This document shows positions 33,735 to 41,716 of a stretch of DNA of 64,000 bases, piece by piece. Made by a program: the position numbers and the translations under genes. The notes beneath the pieces were generated by a model. The model saw only the letters and a list, made by a program, of their open reading frames with translations, was not told the DNA's origin and did not search any database. Positions within the stretch are counted from its first letter, which is position 1. The number at the start of each line of letters is the position of its first letter. Source of the stretch: Cellulomonas sp. KH9 (lineage in GTDB: Bacteria; Actinomycetota; Actinomycetes; Actinomycetales; Cellulomonadaceae); NCBI RefSeq assembly GCF_900114185.1, contig NZ_FOSE01000004.1, forward strand, positions 124,001 to 188,000. Direction: 5' to 3'.

Positions 33735-34535
33735 TCACCCGGCGAGGAACCCGCCGTCGACCGCCACGACGTTGCCGGTCACGTACCTCGCCTCGTCGGA
33801 GAACAGCCACGCGACCGCGTCCGCGACCTCCCCGGTGGTGCCCGCGCGGCCCATCGGCAGCAACCTCTCCCACGCGTCGGCACCGTCGGGGTCCAGCCCC
33901 GAGCCGGGGAAGAGCCCGGTGTCGATGGGCCCGGGCGCGACGCCGTTGACGCGGATGCCCTGGCCGGCGAGCTCGACCGCCGCGCACCGGGTCAGGGCGA
34001 GAGCGGCGGCCTTGGACGCCGCGTAGGGGGCGACGCCGTGGAACACGGCCCGCACGGAGTGCACCGAGAGGTTGTTGACGATCGACCCGCCGCCCGTGCG
34101 CGTCATGTGGCGGACCTCCGCGCGCATGCACAGCCACAGGGCGCGGGTGTTGACCGCGAACGCCCGGTCGAAGTCCTCGGTCGTCGCGTCGGCGACGGTC
34201 CCGGGCCCCGTCACGCCGGCGCTGTTGAACGCGTGGTCGAGCCGGCCCCACACGGCAGTGGCCTCGTCGATGGCGCGCTCGAGGTCGTCGTCGTCGCACA
34301 GGTCGGTGGTGACGAGCGCCGCCTCCCCGCCGGACGCGCGGATGCGGTCGACGACACCGGTGCCGCGCACCGTGTCACGACCGAGGACGACCACCCGCAG
34401 CCCGCGCCAGGCGAGCTCGAGGGCGGTCGCGGCACCGATGCCGGAGGTGGCGCCCGTGACGAGCGCGACCCGTCGGGTCTCGCCCCGGCCGGGGTCGTGG
34501 ACGCGTGAGGGCGCGGGCGCGGCGGTGCGGTCCAT
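33735..34535 (-). CDS. Short-chain dehydrogenase/reductase
   Basis: Cytoplasmic NAD(P)-dependent oxidoreductase of 266 residues. The cofactor motif is TGATSGIG at about 27-34; NSAG is in HAFNSAGV. The catalytic set is Ser in IVNNLSVHS and YAASK with Tyr and Lys three apart, and the C-terminus VTGNVVAVDGGFLAG is typical of classical SDRs. The first 20 residues are an extra polar stretch. ATG 34535 is preceded by GGGGGAA. The promoter carries a perfect CelR-type palindrome, which suggests control by cellulose-derived sugar. Substrate unknown. Confidence 0.9.
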   Translation of the reverse strand: MDRTAAPAPSRVHDPGRGETRRVALVTGATSGIGAATALELAWRGLRVVVLGRDTVRGTGVVDRIRASGGEAALVTTDLCDDDDLERAIDEATAVWGRLDHAFNSAGVTGPGTVADATTEDFDRAFAVNTRALWLCMRAEVRHMTRTGGGSIVNNLSVHSVRAVFHGVAPYAASKAAALALTRCAAVELAGQGIRVNGVAPGPIDTGLFPGSGLDPDGADAWERLLPMGRAGTTGEVADAVAWLFSDEARYVTGNVVAVDGGFLAG

Positions 34536-34596
34536 CGGTGGTTCCCCCTGGTGCCTGCGACGTGTCGGCGGGCCGGCGACGTCGGCAGCACGCGTG

Positions 34597-34614
34597 CGCG
34601 GGAGCGCTCCCGCG
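34597..34614. promoter_or_regulatory. 18-bp perfect palindrome matching the CelR/CebR operator core
   Basis: CGCGGGAGCGCTCCCGCG is a perfect palindrome. Its core GGGAGCGCTCCC is identical to the centre of the TGGGAGCGCTCCCA operator bound by the LacI-family cellobiose regulators CelR and CebR. It lies at the predicted transcription start of the dehydrogenase gene, 62 bases before its start codon, a position suited to repression. Confidence 0.72.
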
Positions 34615-34620
34615 GTCGTG

Positions 34621-34650
34621 ACACTAGGCGATGCGGCGACCTCCTGACAA
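34621..34650 (-). promoter_or_regulatory. Predicted promoter of the short-chain dehydrogenase gene
   Basis: On the minus strand TTGTCA (34650-34645) and TAGTGT (34626-34621) are separated by 18 bases and resemble sigma-70 -35 and -10 hexamers. Transcription should start near 34614, at the edge of the CelR-type palindrome. Confidence 0.6.
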
Positions 34651-34771
34651 TCCGTTCCGTCCCGGTTTCGGGCGGTCGTCCAGGGGTGGCGCGGGCGCGA
34701 GCCGGACCCGGCGGACGCGGACGGCCGGGCACCCGTGGGGGCGCCCGGCCGTGCGCGGCACGGACCGCGGG

Positions 34772-36700
34772 TCACACGACGGGCAGCCACACCCGCATCG
34801 TCGACGGACCGCGGTTGGCCCACGCGTGGTACGGGACCAACGGCACCAGCCGGTGGTCGTCGGGCGCGGGGGCGGGTGCCCCGCCGAAGGGCCAGCTGCC
34901 CTCCGCCAGGTCGCGCACCGCGACGGGCACGAGCACCTGGCCGTCCCGCTCCACCGGAGGTTCCTGCGTCGAGACGACGGCGGCCGCGACGTCCTGCCCG
35001 AGGTCGGTCGACTCCAGGGCCAGCACGAGCGGCCCGCGCTCGACCGCGACCTGCCCGCGCACGGCGTCGACCCGCGGGTCCGCCCACGTCCAGCGGGCCG
35101 TGACCGGCAGGTCCAGCACGACGTGCGCCCCGGCGGCCGGGCCGGCGACGGTGACGTAGCCGGGCTCGGCCGCCCGGGACGCTCCGTCGGCCGTCGTGAC
35201 CTGCGCCCCGGTGGCCCACGAGGGCACCCGCAGCGTGAGGGTCCAGTCGCCCTGCGGTGCGCCGAGGGCGCGCACGACGACGCGCCCGTCGTGCGGGTAC
35301 GCGGTCGTCACCTCGAGCTCGACCTGGCGGCCGTCACCGAGCGTGGCGCGGAGGGTCGCCGGTGCGTACTGGTGCAGCTGCACGCCGTCGTCGTCGACCG
35401 TGGCCACGTACGACGCCAGCGACGCGACCGTGCGGGTGACGTTGGTGGGGCAGCAGGACACCGCGAAGAACGGTGCCCGCAGGCTGGACGCCGCGCGCGG
35501 GCTGACCTCGTCGGGTGCGACCTCGCGTCCCGGCGTCCGCTGGTGGAGGGTGTTCGTGTAGTAGAACGCCCGGCCGTCCTGCGCGGGGGACGTGGCCACG
35601 ACGTTGTAGAGCGCGCGCTCGACGGCGTCGGCGTGCAGGGCGTCCTGCGTCTGCAGCAGCAGCCGGTGGTTCACCATGACCGACCCGATGCCGGCGCACG
35701 TCTCCGAGTAGGCCCGGTCGGACGGCAGCTCGAAGTCCGCGCCGAACGACTCGCCCTCGTGGTGCGCGCCCATCCCGCCCGTCAGGTACGTGCGGCGGGC
35801 CAGGGTCGTGCGGACCTGCCCGGCCACGGCGGCCAGCAGCTCGTCGTCGGCGTCCTCGACCGCGAGGTCCACGGCCGCGGCCGCCAGGTACAGGGCGCGC
35901 ACGGCGTGCCCGGCCAGCACGGTCGCGTCGCGGACCGGCACGTCGTCCTGGAAGTACGTCGGCCCGAAGTCGATCTCGCCGAGGGTGCCGTGGCCGCGCC
36001 GCTCGACGAACAGGCGTGCCTGGTCGAGGTACCGCTGCTCGCCGGTCACCCGGTACAGCTCGACCAGCGCGACCTCGATCTCCGGGTGCCCGCACACGCC
36101 CTGGTGCGGCCCGTCGGGGCCGAAGACCTCGCACACGTGGTCGGCCGCCCGGACCGCGACGCGGACGATCTCGTCGTCGCCGTGCGTCCGTGCCCGGGCG
36201 ACGCCCGCCTGGACCAGGTGGCCGATGCAGTACAGCTCGTGCCCCCACTCCAGGTCCGACCAGCGCGGACGCTGCCCGGGGCGGCCGAACATCGTGCCGA
36301 TGTAGCCGTCGGGCTCCTGCGCGGCCGCGACCCGGGCCGCCAGCGCGCGCAGCCGGCGGTCGAGGTCGGGGTCCCCGGTCCGGCCGACCTCCCAGGCCAT
36401 GGCCTCGAGCAGCTTGTACGTCTCGGAGTCCGAGAACTCGCGGCCCTTGCGGTCGAGCGGCAGCCGCCCCTCGGCCGCGGCGTCGAAGTTGCCCGTCCAG
36501 CCCAGCCGCTCGAGCCAGCCCTCGACGTGCGCGATCATCGTCGACGCGTTGAGGTCCTGCAGGTCTCCCCAGAAGCCCCCGGTGATCCTCACCTCGTCGA
36601 GCCCGAGGGGGCGCCAGGGGGAGCGGGACGGGGCCACGGGGCGGCCGTGGTCGGGGGTGCGGCTCGGGGGGTCGGTGCGGAGGATGTCGGACGAGGGCAT
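34772..36700 (-). CDS. Beta-L-arabinofuranosidase, glycoside hydrolase family 127
   Basis: Predicted intracellular enzyme that removes beta-linked L-arabinofuranose from oligosaccharides. The 642 residues begin with the GH127 sequence VRITGGFWGDLQDLN and carry an alpha/alpha-barrel. The acid/base region is YSETCAGIGSVM, and the zinc/nucleophile cysteines are in SCCPTNVTR, matching the Glu-Cys...Cys-Cys cluster of HypBA1-type enzymes. There is no signal peptide, which fits import of the substrate by the adjacent ABC transporter. Last gene of the operon headed by the binding protein. Confidence 0.9.
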   Translation of the reverse strand: MPSSDILRTDPPSRTPDHGRPVAPSRSPWRPLGLDEVRITGGFWGDLQDLNASTMIAHVEGWLERLGWTGNFDAAAEGRLPLDRKGREFSDSETYKLLEAMAWEVGRTGDPDLDRRLRALAARVAAAQEPDGYIGTMFGRPGQRPRWSDLEWGHELYCIGHLVQAGVARARTHGDDEIVRVAVRAADHVCEVFGPDGPHQGVCGHPEIEVALVELYRVTGEQRYLDQARLFVERRGHGTLGEIDFGPTYFQDDVPVRDATVLAGHAVRALYLAAAAVDLAVEDADDELLAAVAGQVRTTLARRTYLTGGMGAHHEGESFGADFELPSDRAYSETCAGIGSVMVNHRLLLQTQDALHADAVERALYNVVATSPAQDGRAFYYTNTLHQRTPGREVAPDEVSPRAASSLRAPFFAVSCCPTNVTRTVASLASYVATVDDDGVQLHQYAPATLRATLGDGRQVELEVTTAYPHDGRVVVRALGAPQGDWTLTLRVPSWATGAQVTTADGASRAAEPGYVTVAGPAAGAHVVLDLPVTARWTWADPRVDAVRGQVAVERGPLVLALESTDLGQDVAAAVVSTQEPPVERDGQVLVPVAVRDLAEGSWPFGGAPAPAPDDHRLVPLVPYHAWANRGPSTMRVWLPVV

Positions 36701-36764
36701 GGCGTGCTCCGGTGGTGCTCGGTCCGGCGGCGCCGGACAGGGGTGGCGGGGGTGGGAAGGTGGG

Positions 36765-37583
36765 CTACTTCACCGCGCCGACGGTGAGCCCGTCCTTGAG
36801 CTGGCGGTAGGTGAGGCTGAAGACGACGAGGATCGGCAGCGACGTCAGGACGGCGAGGGCCATGAGGCCGGGCCAGTCGATGCCGAACGCGGAGACCTGC
36901 TGGGCGAGCAGGGCGCTGAGGGGGTAGCGCCCGGGCGTGAGGTAGAAGTTCACGGCGTACAGGAACTCGCCCCAGGCCAGGAGGAAGATCAGCGTCCCGA
37001 CGGTGAACAGGCCGTTGCGGGCCACCGGCAGCACGACGGTCCAGAAGGTCCGCAGGATGCCGGCGCCGTCGATCGACGACGCCTCCTCGAGCTGCGGCGG
37101 CACCGCGCGGAAGAACGGCCGCAGCAGCAGCGTCGCGAAGGGCGTCAGCAGGGCCGCGTCCGCGAGGATCACCGACGCGGTGGTGTCGAGCAGCCGCCAG
37201 CTGCTGAAGATCTGGAACAGCGGGATGACGTTGGCGGTCTGCGGCATCATCTGCAGCACGATGAGCAGGCCCAGCCCCAGGGTCGGCAGCCACCCCGTTG
37301 TCCGGGCCAGGCCGTACGCGGCCGGGACGGCGATGACCAGCACGAGCGCGGTCGCGCCGACGGCGATGGTCGCGGACTGGCCCATGGCCGTCCACAGCGT
37401 CGGGGTGATCGCGGCGGAGTAGGCGTCGAGCGTGGGCGTGAACACGAAGGTCGACGCCCGGTCGAACACCGCGGCGGAGCTCTTGACCGACGTGATGAGG
37501 ATCCACAGGATCGGCACGCCGTACATCAGGGTGAGCAGGAGCTTGGTCGCCACCGCGACCGGTCCGGCCTTGACCTCGTTCAT
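36765..37583 (-). CDS. Carbohydrate ABC transporter permease, MalG type
   Basis: A 272-residue inner-membrane permease with six helices. The CUT1-type cytoplasmic loop EEASSIDGAGILRTFWTVVL carries the EAA motif that contacts the ATPase. It pairs with the MalF-type permease, which it overlaps by 4 bp. No ATPase gene is in the operon, so a shared MsiK-like ATPase encoded elsewhere is expected, as is usual in actinobacteria. The C-terminal end LKDGLTVGAVK is the typical MalG tail. Confidence 0.92.
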   Translation of the reverse strand: MNEVKAGPVAVATKLLLTLMYGVPILWILITSVKSSAAVFDRASTFVFTPTLDAYSAAITPTLWTAMGQSATIAVGATALVLVIAVPAAYGLARTTGWLPTLGLGLLIVLQMMPQTANVIPLFQIFSSWRLLDTTASVILADAALLTPFATLLLRPFFRAVPPQLEEASSIDGAGILRTFWTVVLPVARNGLFTVGTLIFLLAWGEFLYAVNFYLTPGRYPLSALLAQQVSAFGIDWPGLMALAVLTSLPILVVFSLTYRQLKDGLTVGAVK

Positions 37584-38521
37584 CCGTGCTTCTCCTCGTT
37601 GCGGATGCTGCGGGCGTACAGCACGGCGAGCACGAGCACCCCGGCGACCGCGACGACGGACGTGGCGGCGCCGAGCCCGTAGTCGTAGCGGACGAACGCC
37701 TGCAGGTACCCGAGGAACGGCAGGGTGTTGGTCGCCGTGCCGGGCCCGCCGTAGGTCATGACGTAGATGAAGTCGAAGCTGCGCAGCCCGTAGACGAGCG
37801 TGAGGATCAGCAGCACCAGCGTCGTGCCCCGCACGGACGGGACCATGATGTGGCGGACCTGCTGCGCCTTGCCGGCCCCGTCGAGCTCGGCGGCCTCGAA
37901 GACCTCGGGCTCGATCGTGAGCAGCGCGGCGCGGTACACCAGCGCGTTGAACGGGATCACCGCGAACGAGTTGACGAACGCGACGGCCATGAGCGCCCAG
38001 TGCTGGTCGTAGAGGAACGGCACGGGGGTGTCGCGCAGGCCTGTCGCGAGCAGGACCGTGTTGACCAGGCCCGTGTCGGCGAGCAGGAACTTCCAGACCG
38101 ACCCGTTGACCACCGGGGGCAGCGCCCAGACGAACACCATGAGCGCCAGCAGGGCACCGGACCACCGGCCCGAGGTGCGCAGCGCGATCGCGCCGCCGAG
38201 CCCCAGGCCCATCCCCAGCACGGTGACGACGGCGACGAACACCGCCGTCCGGCTCAGGGCGGCGCCCGTGTCCCCGGACTGGATGCCGGCCGTGAAGTTG
38301 TCCAGGCCCGTGAAGGCCCAGTCGGCGTTGAGCGTGGCGGCCGTGACCGCCGAGAACGCCATGCGCAGCAGCGTGATCAGCGGGTAGATGCTCAGGACGC
38401 CGAGGAACAGCGCGGCGGGGAGCAGGAAGAGCAGGCGGGCCTGGCGGGGCCGGCGCCGCCGCGGCCCGGGGGCCGGGCGGGTGCCGGCCCGCCCGGCCGC
38501 CGGTGCGAGCGAGGTGGTCAT
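37580..38521 (-). CDS. Carbohydrate ABC transporter permease, MalF type
   Basis: A 313-residue permease with a basic N-terminus, six predicted helices and EAAELDGAGKAQQVRHIMVP as the EAA loop. Its partner is the MalG-type protein encoded next, with a 4-bp overlap. Together they form the channel for sugars captured by the upstream binding protein. Confidence 0.92.
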   Translation of the reverse strand: MTTSLAPAAGRAGTRPAPGPRRRRPRQARLLFLLPAALFLGVLSIYPLITLLRMAFSAVTAATLNADWAFTGLDNFTAGIQSGDTGAALSRTAVFVAVVTVLGMGLGLGGAIALRTSGRWSGALLALMVFVWALPPVVNGSVWKFLLADTGLVNTVLLATGLRDTPVPFLYDQHWALMAVAFVNSFAVIPFNALVYRAALLTIEPEVFEAAELDGAGKAQQVRHIMVPSVRGTTLVLLILTLVYGLRSFDFIYVMTYGGPGTATNTLPFLGYLQAFVRYDYGLGAATSVVAVAGVLVLAVLYARSIRNEEKHG

Positions 38522-38576
38522 GGGGACCTCCGTGTCGGTGTCGCGCCGACGACCGGGCGCGGCGGGGCGGGTGGGC

Positions 38577-39881
38577 TCAGTCGAGCAGCGGGCCGAGCGC
38601 GGCGATCGCGTCCTCGGCGGCCTGCTGGGGCGACTTCTGACCGCCGATGGCGGCGCTCCAGGCCTGCCCGACGGTCAGCTGGACGTCGGCGACGGCCTCC
38701 GGCGGGATGACGGCGGCGGGGTAGTTGGCCCCGAACCGCGTGATCGTCTGCGCGAACGGGTCGAGCAGCGTGTTGCCCGTGACGACCTCGGACTCGCCGG
38801 CGTCGGCGCGCGACGGCAGGGAGCCGACGATCTCGGCCGGCAGGAGCTGGCCGTCGGCGTCGAGGTAGGTGGACGTCAGGTACTCCCACGCGAGCTCGGG
38901 GTCGTCGCTGAACGCGCCGATGCCCTGGCCCTCGCCGCCGAGGTAGACCCCGCCGGTCGCGGACAGCGGCAGCGGGACGACGCCGTACTCGAAGTCGGCG
39001 TCGGACGCCGCGGTGCCCATCTGCCAGTTGCCGTTGGCCGCGAAGGCGGTCCGGCCGGCGGCGAACTGCTGGAAGGGGACCGTCTGGTCCCAGGTGACGG
39101 CCTCCTGCGAGAGCCACCCGTTCTCCACCCACGAGCGCACGCGGGCGAGGCCGGCGGCGAGCGCGTCGGCCTGCGGGTCGTCGTAGGTGAACCCCTCGGA
39201 CGTGATCCAGGGGTAGGCCTGCCACTCACCCTGCGACTGGGGGAGACCCGAGAGCGTGATGCCCGCGTACCCGGCGTCCTTGGCGGCGGCCATCGCGGTC
39301 TCGAGCTCGTCCATCGTCGTGGGCGGCTCGACGCCGATCTCGGCGAGGATGTCCGCGTTGTACCAGAGGCCCAGGAGGTTGACGTAGCCCTGCACCGCGT
39401 ACGTCGTGCCGTCGATCGTGTGCACGACGGACTCGGACACCTGGTCGGCGTCGGCGAAGTCGGCCCAGTGCTCGTCGAGGGGGGCGAGCGCCCCGCCCAG
39501 GGCGAGGGTGGCCGCCTCCGCGCCGTTGAAGACGACGACGTCGGGGCCGGTCTTCGCGCCCGCGGCCGCGATGAGCTTGGAGTTGAGCTGGTCGTAGGGC
39601 ACGAACACGTTCTCGACGGTGACGCCGTCCTGCTCGCCCTCGAACTTCTCGGCGAACTCGTCCATGAGCCGGACCTGGTTGTCGTCGGAGAAGTAGTGCC
39701 AGACGGTGACGGTCCGGTCGCCGCCGGCGGGTGCGGCCGGGTCGGCCCCGCCGCCGTCGGCGCTGGTGCCGCCGCTGCACGCGGCCAGCAAGAGGCTGCC
39801 CGCGGCAGCCAGCGAGATGAGCGCCGACCGGTTCCGGCGGCGAGGAGTGGGCCGTGCGTCGTTGCCGTTGATGTCCATCAA
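38577..39881 (-). CDS. Extracellular sugar-binding lipoprotein of an ABC transporter
   Basis: A family 1 solute-binding protein of 434 residues. The N-terminus has a basic region, then LAAAGSLLLAACSGGTS with lipobox Cys at about 35, followed by a Gly/Asp linker and a two-lobed binding domain starting DRTVTVWHYFSDDN. It should be lipid-anchored outside the membrane. The cargo is probably arabino-oligosaccharide, given the GH127 gene in the operon; this is inferred. ATG 39881 and 39878 are equally possible. A promoter and an inverted-repeat operator lie just upstream. Confidence 0.9.
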   Translation of the reverse strand: MMDINGNDARPTPRRRNRSALISLAAAGSLLLAACSGGTSADGGGADPAAPAGGDRTVTVWHYFSDDNQVRLMDEFAEKFEGEQDGVTVENVFVPYDQLNSKLIAAAGAKTGPDVVVFNGAEAATLALGGALAPLDEHWADFADADQVSESVVHTIDGTTYAVQGYVNLLGLWYNADILAEIGVEPPTTMDELETAMAAAKDAGYAGITLSGLPQSQGEWQAYPWITSEGFTYDDPQADALAAGLARVRSWVENGWLSQEAVTWDQTVPFQQFAAGRTAFAANGNWQMGTAASDADFEYGVVPLPLSATGGVYLGGEGQGIGAFSDDPELAWEYLTSTYLDADGQLLPAEIVGSLPSRADAGESEVVTGNTLLDPFAQTITRFGANYPAAVIPPEAVADVQLTVGQAWSAAIGGQKSPQQAAEDAIAALGPLLD

Positions 39882-40015
39882 CCGGGCTCCTGTGTCTCGG
39901 GACGGGCCCGGTCCGGCAGAGGTTCCACCGGGGACTCGTCGCTGGGTCTGGACAAGGTCACCCGTCGTCGCGTCGCTGCGGCGGGTGCGGTGCGAGCACC
40001 GTCGGCCGAAAACTG

Positions 40016-40031
40016 CCGAAACCCTTTTCGG
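40016..40031. promoter_or_regulatory. Inverted-repeat operator between the transporter operon and its LacI-type gene
   Basis: CCGAAA (40016-40021) and TTTCGG (40026-40031) form an inverted repeat with a 4-base centre. Further copies of the half-site lie at 40005-40010 (CCGAAA) and 40083-40088 (TTTCGG). The palindrome covers the predicted transcription start of the transporter operon, so binding by the divergently encoded LacI-type protein would block transcription. Confidence 0.58.
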
Positions 40032-40032
40032 G

Positions 40033-40062
40033 ACGGTAGCAGCGGGCGGATGGTGAGGTCAA
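40033..40062 (-). promoter_or_regulatory. Predicted promoter of the arabinoside transporter operon
   Basis: On the minus strand TTGACC (40062-40057) and TACCGT (40038-40033) are 18 bases apart, good sigma-70-like hexamers. The start point should be near 40026, inside the CCGAAA inverted repeat. Confidence 0.62.
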
Positions 40063-40142
40063 CCTGCCCGATGTGGTGACGTTTTCGGGCATGATTGACC
40101 CGACGGCACCCGGACGGGGGCGTCACGGAACGGAGGTCGACG

Positions 40143-41162
40143 ATGGCGACGAGCGACGCGAGGACGCGTCCGGTCACGCTGCGCGACGTCGCGCAGCTCG
40201 CCGGCGTGTCGGTGGCCACCGCGTCCAAGGCCCTCAACGGCAAGGCCGACGTCCACCCGGACACGCGGCGGCGCGTGCAGGAGGTCGCCGACCGCCTCGC
40301 GTTCACCCCCAACTCGCTCGCCCGCGCCATCACCGCCGGCCGCACCGGCACCGTCGGCCTGCTGACGCACGACCTCGAGGGGCGGTTCAGCCTGCCGATC
40401 CTCATGGGGGCCGAGGACGCGTTCGGTGCCGGGAGCACGTCGGTCTTCCTGTGCGACGCCCGCGAGGACGCGATCCGCGAGCAGCACCACCTGCGCGCCC
40501 TGCTGGGCCGGCGCGTCGACGGGCTCATCGTCGTCGGGTCGCGGACGGACCCCCGGGCCTCGCTCGGTCCCGACGTCCCGGTGCCGGTGGTGTACGCCTA
40601 CGCGCCGTCCGACGACCCGGACGACGCGTCGGTCGTGCCGGACAACGTCTCGGCCGGGCGGCTGGCCGCCGAGCACCTGCTGACGCTGGGTCGCCGGCGC
40701 ATCGCGCACGTCTCCGGCGACCCGACCTACGCCGCCGCGCAGGACCGCGCCACGGGCGTGGGTCAGGCGCTCGCCGCCGCGGGGCTCGAGCAGGTCGGGC
40801 CGGTGCGCTTCGGCTCGTGGAGCGAGGCGTGGGGGCGGGCCGGGGTGAGCGCCGCCCTCGACGCGGACCCGGCGATCGACGCGGTCGTGTGCGGCTCGGA
40901 CATGATCGCCCGGGGTGTCCTCGATGCGCTGCGGGAGCGGGGGGTGCGCGTCCCGCAGGACGTCGCGGTCATCGGGTTCGACAACTGGGAGCCGATGATC
41001 GCCGGCTCGCGCCCCGCCCTGACCAGCGTCGACATGAACTTCGAGACGATGGGCCGGCGCGCGGCCACCCGGTTGTTCGCCCGGATCGCCGGGGCGTCGG
41101 AGCAGGGCGTCGAGACGATCGCCCCGCGGGTCGTCGTGCGGGCCTCCACCGCCAGCGGCTGA
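40143..41162 (+). CDS. LacI-family transcriptional regulator
   Basis: A 339-residue DNA-binding repressor. The N-terminal helix-turn-helix is LRDVAQLAGVSVATASKALN, followed by the hinge LARAITAGRTGTVGLL and a periplasmic-binding-like sugar domain ending with IGFDNWEPMIAGSRPALTSV. It is divergent from the binding-protein operon with about 260 bases between, containing CCGAAA/TTTCGG repeats, so it probably regulates that operon and itself in response to an arabinose-containing sugar. ATG 40143 has GGAGG 6 bases upstream. Confidence 0.92.
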   Translation: MATSDARTRPVTLRDVAQLAGVSVATASKALNGKADVHPDTRRRVQEVADRLAFTPNSLARAITAGRTGTVGLLTHDLEGRFSLPILMGAEDAFGAGSTSVFLCDAREDAIREQHHLRALLGRRVDGLIVVGSRTDPRASLGPDVPVPVVYAYAPSDDPDDASVVPDNVSAGRLAAEHLLTLGRRRIAHVSGDPTYAAAQDRATGVGQALAAAGLEQVGPVRFGSWSEAWGRAGVSAALDADPAIDAVVCGSDMIARGVLDALRERGVRVPQDVAVIGFDNWEPMIAGSRPALTSVDMNFETMGRRAATRLFARIAGASEQGVETIAPRVVVRASTASG

Positions 41163-41194
41163 GTCGTCGGCCGCCGGGGGGTGGTGCGGGCGCA

Positions 41195-41225
41195 GGCCGG
41201 TCGCCCCGCTGGGCGGGGGCCGGCC
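41195..41225 (+). terminator. Hairpin after the LacI-type regulator gene
   Basis: GGCCGG (41195-41200) with CGCCC can pair with GGGCG and GGCCGGCC up to 41225, giving a long GC stem with small bulges. It lies about 30 bases after the stop codon. Confidence 0.5.
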
Positions 41226-41246
41226 CTACCCGGGCGTCGCACCCCC

Positions 41247-41275
41247 TTGTGCACGCGTGGGGCGGTGCGTAACGT
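41247..41275 (+). promoter_or_regulatory. Predicted promoter of the arsR-type gene
   Basis: TTGTGC (41247-41252) and TAACGT (41270-41275) are 17 bases apart. The start point would be at about 41282-41284, so the mRNA would be leaderless, beginning at GTG 41284. The operator palindrome overlaps the -10 end and the start. Confidence 0.62.
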
Positions 41276-41292
41276 ACAACCATGTGGTTGTA
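41275..41292. promoter_or_regulatory. ArsR-type operator palindrome
   Basis: TACAACCA at 41275-41282 and TGGTTGTA at 41285-41292 are perfect 8-bp inverted arms with a 2-base centre. The site spans the predicted transcription start and the first codons of the arsR-type gene, the classic place for an autorepressor. Confidence 0.72.
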
Positions 41293-41655
41293 GATCAGCG
41301 AACCGACGAGGACCGGGCGGCCGACCGGCTGTTCCGGGCGCTGGCCGACACGACACGGCGCGACATCCTGCGCCGCGTCCTCGTGGAGCCCGCGTCCGTC
41401 TCCGGCCTCGCCGCACGCTACGAGATGAGCTTCGCGGCCGTGCAGAAGCACGTCACCGTGCTGGCCGACGCGCACCTCGTGGTCAAGGAGCGCCGCGGGC
41501 GCGAGCAGATGGTCCGCGGCGACGTCGGGACCGTCCGGCAGGCGGCCGCGCTGCTCGAGCAGCTCGAGGAGCTGTGGCGGGCGCGCGTGGACCGCATGTC
41601 CGCCGTGCTCGCGGATCTCGACCCGGGGCCCCGCCCCGACCCCGGCCGGCCGTAG
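41284..41655 (+). CDS. ArsR-family winged-helix repressor
   Basis: A 123-residue regulator with the ArsR fold: DRLFRALADTTRRDILRRVL near the N-terminus, recognition helix region SGLAARYEMSFAAVQKHVTV, and wing ERRGREQMVRG. It has no metal-binding cysteines, so it is of the non-metal type that pairs with SRPBCC/AHSA1 genes, as here. GTG 41284 is chosen because promoter spacing places the transcription start there and it lies inside the operator; no Shine-Dalgarno sequence exists. Confidence 0.9.
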   Translation: MVVDQRTDEDRAADRLFRALADTTRRDILRRVLVEPASVSGLAARYEMSFAAVQKHVTVLADAHLVVKERRGREQMVRGDVGTVRQAAALLEQLEELWRARVDRMSAVLADLDPGPRPDPGRP

Positions 41656-41716
41656 TCGCGGCCGGCACCCACCTCGCGGCCCCGGTCACCGGGCACGCGC
41701 GCACCGGAGGTCCGTC

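Noticed and set aside
36722..36738. GTCCGGCG/CGCCGGAC palindrome between the GH127 and MalG-type genes as an operator
   Set aside because: It lies inside the operon with only 64 bases between genes; it is more likely an RNA hairpin that tunes expression or decay, and no promoter is seen.
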